Below, in pieces: positions 60,833 to 64,000 of a DNA stretch of 64,000 nucleotides. A program made the translations under genes and the position numbers. The stretch's first letter is position 1. The number at the start of each line of letters is the position of its first letter. The notes beneath the pieces are model-generated. The model did not search any database. It was not told where the DNA came from and worked only from the letters and a program-made list of their open reading frames with translations. This stretch comes from CAZMGV01 sp964621525 [NCBI: uncultured bacterium] (GTDB taxonomy: Bacteria > JAGRBM01): NCBI GenBank assembly GCA_964621525.1, contig CAZUMS010000014.1:61-64060 (forward strand). The letters run 5' to 3'.

Positions 60833-62374
60833 GTGACTGCCCTGGCAGCTCCGAGTCCAACGTCTCCCGTGCGCCAGCTGGCCGAAGAACTGGCGGGCCG
60901 TGTCCGTGCCCGTTATCCGCTGATCGGCCTGCGCACGTCGGAGGAGGAGCGGGCCGAGCGGCTCTTTGCGGCTGTCTCGAAGCAGACGGGCCGCCACCTC
61001 GTCCGCTGGACCGAGTCGAGCGGGTTCCTGCTGCTCCGGGCGGAGGCCGACACGGCCCCCAATGGGCCCGCGCAGGCGAAGTCGCCGCTGGAGGCGCTCG
61101 CTGCCATCGATAAAGGCCCGGACCAGACCATCTACCTGCTGGAGGATTTCACGGCCCACTGGGAACAGTCCGCCGTGCGGCGGTCGCTCCGGGATCACCT
61201 GCGGCGCTGGCCGTCCCGCGGTATCCTGCTGGCGGTGATCGCGCCGTACCTGCCGGTTCCTTCCGATCTTTCCGGCGACATCGTGACGGCCGATCTTCCG
61301 CTTCCGTCCGCCGCCGAGCTGGAACACCTCGTCCGCGAGATTGCGAAGGCGAACAGCCGCAACGTGGACAAGCTTGCCGAGAAGCTTGCCGCCGCCGCCG
61401 GCGGGCTCACGGAGCCCGAGGCGGTCCGCCTGTTCAGCCGGGTGCTCTCGCTCGGGCGCGATCCTTCCGAGGACGACATCCGGACGCTGCTCCGGGAGAA
61501 GAAGCAGCTCCTCGGGCGTGAAGAGACGCTGGAGTTCTTCGAATCGGCAGAGTCGCTCGGTTCCATCGCCGGCCTCGACAACCTCAAGGAGTGGCTCGTC
61601 TCGCGCGAGCGGGCGTTCTCGAAGGAAGCCCGTGAGTTCGGCCTGCCCGAGCCCAAGGGGCTGTTCCTGCTGGGCGTGCAGGGCTGTGGAAAGTCGCTCA
61701 CGGCGAAGGCGGTGGCGAACTTGTGGCGGCTGCCGCTGCTCCGGTTCGACCTCGGTGCGCTTTTTGCGAACAGCCGCGTGGGCCCCGAGGAGCTGATGCG
61801 GAAGTCCCTTCAGGTGGCGTCGTCCATCGCCCCGGCGGTGCTCTGGATCGACGAGATCGAGAAGGGGTTCAGCGGCCTGCGCGACGAGTCGGGCACGGCG
61901 GCGCGGCTCCTCGGTTCGCTCATCACCTGGATGCAGGAGAAAACCGAGCCCGTCTTCGTCGTCGCCACGGCGAACTCCATCGAGATGCTGCCGCCCGAGC
62001 TGCTGCGCAAGGGCCGCTTCGACGAGATCTTCTTCGTGGACCTGCCGAGCCACGCCGAGCGGCGCAAGATCTTCGAGGTTCACCTCGCGGCCCGCCGCCG
62101 CGATCCGGCGCAGTTCGACCTCGATGCGCTCGCCAGGGTCACGGACCGGTTCTCGGGTGCGGAGATCGAGAGTGCCGTGGTGGCGGGCCTCTACGAGGCG
62201 TTCGCCGCCGGGCGCGAACTGAAACAGGACGACGTGGTGCGGGCCGTGAAGGAAACGGTCCCGCTCGCGCTCACGCAGCAGGAAAAGATCAAGGCGCTCA
62301 AGGACTGGGCCGAAGGCCGCGCGCGCCGCGCGTCGGCCGACGCCCGGATGCTGGATCTCCTGAACGCCCGCTAG
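60833..62374 (+). CDS. Ycf46-like AAA+ ATPase
   Basis: A 513-residue ATPase of the Ycf46 type. An N-terminal domain (about 1-230) precedes AAA+. Walker A is [12 protein letters not shown] (about 281-290), Walker [12 protein letters not shown] (about 336-346), sensor 1 [23 protein letters not shown] and the arginine finger region GRFDEIFF. The small lid domain ends the protein. Members are found beside photosynthesis or stress genes; the client is unknown. GTG start. The PilZ gene starts 11 bp after its stop. Confidence 0.88.
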   Translation: MTALAAPSPTSPVRQLAEELAGRVRARYPLIGLRTSEEERAERLFAAVSKQTGRHLVRWTESSGFLLLRAEADTAPNGPAQAKSPLEALAAIDKGPDQTIYLLEDFTAHWEQSAVRRSLRDHLRRWPSRGILLAVIAPYLPVPSDLSGDIVTADLPLPSAAELEHLVREIAKANSRNVDKLAEKLAAAAGGLTEPEAVRLFSRVLSLGRDPSEDDIRTLLREKKQLLGREETLEFFESAESLGSIAGLDNLKEWLVSRERAFSKEAREFGLPEPKGLFLLGVQGCGKSLTAKAVANLWRLPLLRFDLGALFANSRVGPEELMRKSLQVASSIAPAVLWIDEIEKGFSGLRDESGTAARLLGSLITWMQEKTEPVFVVATANSIEMLPPELLRKGRFDEIFFVDLPSHAERRKIFEVHLAARRRDPAQFDLDALARVTDRFSGAEIESAVVAGLYEAFAAGRELKQDDVVRAVKETVPLALTQQEKIKALKDWAEGRARRASADARMLDLLNAR

Positions 62375-62385
62375 AGGGGGCATCC

Positions 62386-62736
62386 ATGGGAAAAGAGTTC
62401 ACGGACGCTTTCGGAACCCGCCGCCATCATCCCCGGATCCCGGTGACGCTGGAGATCCGCGGCTCACAGGCCGTGAAAAGCGTGCCGTTCGTCTCGAAGG
62501 ACCTCTCGGGATCGGGCGTGTTCCTGCACGCGACACGGGTCTACCCGGCCGGCGCCGAAGTGAAGCTCGAGTTCGAGATTCCCTACACCCACAAGCCCAT
62601 TGAAGTCGGCGCGAAAGTCGTCCGTCACGCGACGGACCCGGACACGGGCCTTGTGAACGGAATGGCGCTCGAGTTTCAGGGCCGCCGGGACGAGATCGCC
62701 GGGCTGATCGAGGACTATCTCTCCAGTACGGACTGA
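62386..62736 (+). CDS. PilZ-domain protein
   Basis: A 116-residue single PilZ domain that should bind c-di-GMP. The two ligand motifs are RHHPR (RxxxR, residues 13-17) and DLSGSGVFL (D/NxSxxG, about 39-47). It lies 11 bp downstream of the Ycf46-like ATPase, so an ATPase controlled by c-di-GMP is a reasonable guess. It is convergent with the small gene at 62747-62971, with a 10-bp gap. Confidence 0.92.
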   Translation: MGKEFTDAFGTRRHHPRIPVTLEIRGSQAVKSVPFVSKDLSGSGVFLHATRVYPAGAEVKLEFEIPYTHKPIEVGAKVVRHATDPDTGLVNGMALEFQGRRDEIAGLIEDYLSSTD

Positions 62737-62746
62737 GAGGCGGGGA

Positions 62747-62971
62747 TTATTTCGCGCGTGGCCGGTAGAGTTCGACTTCTTCGGCAGGAAGCGCGAGGTC
62801 TACTGGCTCCGAAAAACGGACCGGAATGGAAATCCGGATCAGTTGCCGCCCCCTAACGCCGATGTTGCCTAGATTTTCCACAACCTTGGCGGATACTTTC
62901 CGGCCGCCAAAAGCCACTTTGACGGTGTCTCCCATCCGGATTTTCTTCTTTGGCGCCGTGCGTACCTGCAT
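62747..62971 (-). CDS. Small beta-rich protein, partner of HEPN gene
   Basis: A 74-residue protein starting at the ATG six nt after a perfect GGAGGT site (MQVRTAPKKKIRMGDTVKVAF). It has the strand-turn pattern of an SH3-like or small beta-barrel fold: GDTVKVAFGGRKVSAKVVENLG, GRQLIRISIPV and the PAEEVELYRP end. It begins 26 bp after the HEPN-like gene stop in the same direction. Function unknown; an antitoxin, immunity or RNA-binding partner is speculation. Confidence 0.65.
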   Translation of the reverse strand: MQVRTAPKKKIRMGDTVKVAFGGRKVSAKVVENLGNIGVRGRQLIRISIPVRFSEPVDLALPAEEVELYRPRAK

Positions 62972-62997
62972 ACCGTTACCTCCGGACATTATGAGGC

Positions 62998-63579
62998 TTA
63001 CCAAGGGGAATTTCCAGTCAGATTCCGGACCTGCCGGCCAATGACCCAGTCGGTGTTCTTGGCCAGCCGTTCGCAGACGCGCCGGAAGGCTTTGACCTTG
63101 CTCAGCTGAATGGTGGACAACCCGGCAGTCTGGCTGAAATCCTGATGTGCGAACGCATTTCTCCAGGTATTCAGTTCTTCCAGGTTTTTCTGTAGTCCTT
63201 TGTTGGCTGGATGATAGTTGGCCATTTCCTGCCAGAAGTTGAAGCCCAAGCGGTTGAAATCCTGCCCGAGCGAGCTTGGCTGGGCATTTTTATTTTTCAG
63301 TGCTTGCCCAAACGCCAGATTCTGACTCAAAACGTGTTTGATAGTCGGAGGTGTCGCAGGCGGTAGCTGGCTGACGGTGAAATCTACCGCCTCGATATAG
63401 ACATTCCGGCAGTACAATTGGAACTGGGATGCGACGGCGAGCAGATAGGCTTCATTGATTCGTCCGGTTGCGTATCTGCGGCCCCGGGCGATTCCACCCA
63501 CGGCCCGATGAGCTTTCTCGATGTCATCGAGTGCTTTCCGGCTGGCTCTATTCCAGTTCGCCCATGATCGAGAGGGCAT
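62998..63579 (-). CDS. HEPN-like protein
   Basis: A 193-residue helical protein. The motif TWRNAFAHQDF gives R-N-x3-H, the R-x4-H signature of HEPN RNases and of HEPN_RiboL-PSP-type proteins; RINEAYLLAVASQFQLYCRNVY is the other conserved helix pair and the protein ends TGNSPW. HEPN folds occur in toxin-antitoxin, abortive-infection and CRISPR effectors, as well as in non-catalytic scaffolds. The ATG lies 1 bp after the lipA stop with GGAGGA overlapping it, so translation depends on lipA. GC content is clearly below its neighbours, which favours horizontal acquisition. Confidence 0.7.
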   Translation of the reverse strand: MPSRSWANWNRASRKALDDIEKAHRAVGGIARGRRYATGRINEAYLLAVASQFQLYCRNVYIEAVDFTVSQLPPATPPTIKHVLSQNLAFGQALKNKNAQPSSLGQDFNRLGFNFWQEMANYHPANKGLQKNLEELNTWRNAFAHQDFSQTAGLSTIQLSKVKAFRRVCERLAKNTDWVIGRQVRNLTGNSPW

Positions 63580-63580
63580 G

Positions 63581-64000
63581 TTATCCTCCGGTCGCTTTCC
63601 TCAGCGCTTCCATTCCCGGTTCGTCGGCGTGGTAGGAGCTGCGGACGAGCGGCCCCGATTCCACCTTCAGGAATCCCAGTTCCTCTTCCCCGTAACGCCT
63701 GAATTCCGCGAACTGTTCCGGCGTCACCCAGCGGGTGACGGGAAGGTGGGCCACCGAGGGCCGCAGGTACTGGCCGATCGTGACGACGGCGACGCCGGCG
63801 TTCCGGAGATCGCGCAGGACCTCAAATACTTCCTCGTCCGTTTCGCCGAGGCCCAGCATGAGGCCGCTTTTGGCGAGCAGCGGGAACTTCGCCGCCCGCT
63901 CCAGCATCCGGATCGAGCGGTCGTAGCGGGCCTGCGGCCTCACGAGCCGGTTCAGGCGGGGAACAGTTTCGAGATTGTGGGCGAGGATGTCCGGCTTTTC
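63581..64000 (-). CDS. lipA: Lipoyl synthase (C-terminal part, cut by window end)
   Basis: The last 139 codons of a radical-SAM lipoyl synthase. [56 protein letters not shown] and the terminal [13 protein letters not shown] follow the LipA pattern, including the RSSY motif whose serine ligates the auxiliary [4Fe-4S] cluster. The N-terminal Cx4Cx5C and CxxxCxxC cluster motifs lie beyond the window. The TAA stop is 1 bp before the HEPN-like gene. Confidence 0.94.
   Translation of the reverse strand, partial: EKPDILAHNLETVPRLNRLVRPQARYDRSIRMLERAAKFPLLAKSGLMLGLGETDEEVFEVLRDLRNAGVAVVTIGQYLRPSVAHLPVTRWVTPEQFAEFRRYGEEELGFLKVESGPLVRSSYHADEPGMEALRKATGG

Overview
The window is GC-rich, gap-poor chromosomal DNA from a Gram-negative bacterium. 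It has apolipoprotein N-acyltransferase, several lipobox proteins, a BamD-like lipoprotein and the MEP-pathway enzyme IspG. The mix of a DUF4388 (PATAN-type) protein, PilZ, a 7TM-HD phosphodiesterase, Rrf2, biosynthetic arginine decarboxylase, an AtuA-type protein and MaoC/diiron/TetR-operator-like elements suggests a deltaproteobacterial-type lineage (Myxococcota, Desulfobacterota, Binatota or similar). That placement is inference; no rRNA, tRNA or ribosomal-protein gene is present to confirm it. I see no prophage, insertion sequence or CRISPR array. Most genes are housekeeping, but several have unusual architecture.

Layout. 1-8.6 kb: a lidless Hsp70, AroB, a tandemly duplicated two-gene module (small anchored protein plus GT-C-type membrane protein), a MaoC/FAS1-type dehydratase and another GT-C-like membrane protein. 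8.5-20.6 kb: an M16 peptidase, a Lon-substrate-binding-domain protein, one long ORF joining a bile-acid/Na+ symporter (BASS) domain to a poly(A) polymerase/CCA-transferase domain, an EEP-family nuclease/phosphatase, an M20 peptidase, an Rrf2 regulator, a ketopantoate reductase and a secreted FG-GAP protein. 20.7-30.3 kb: MazG, divergent from a tightly overlapped operon of TPR membrane protein, DUF4388, PhoH, 7TM-HD, YbeY and Lnt. The last four are the classic ybeZ-ybeY-lnt neighbourhood joining RNA maturation, cyclic-nucleotide turnover and lipoprotein acylation.

30.3-42.3 kb: a ferritin-like diiron protein behind a TetR-type palindrome, a PLD-family protein divergent from a pentameric-channel-like protein, a TIGR02757 protein, DUF952, MFS, HIT, TldD, RsgA and an AtuA-family protein behind a second TetR-type palindrome. 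A 635-bp intergenic stretch follows with a strong hairpin and a possible three-way-junction RNA. 42.3-64 kb: a small ORFan, a beta-propeller lipoprotein, an SGNH hydrolase-like protein, a six-TM chemoreceptor, a GT39-like protein, an aldo/keto reductase, a low-GC lipoprotein, an SpeA-IspG-RbfA run, an acyl desaturase, a YfhO-like protein, two TPR proteins (one BamD-like with a duplicated module), a Ycf46-like AAA ATPase with PilZ, and finally lipA (cut by the window end). A HEPN-like gene and a small partner are translationally attached behind lipA.

The strongest candidates for something new are the BASS-poly(A) polymerase fusion, the HEPN/small-protein pair in the lipA operon, the channel-like protein sharing its start site with a PLD-family gene, the duplicated small-protein/GT-C module, and the structured intergenic region near 42 kb.
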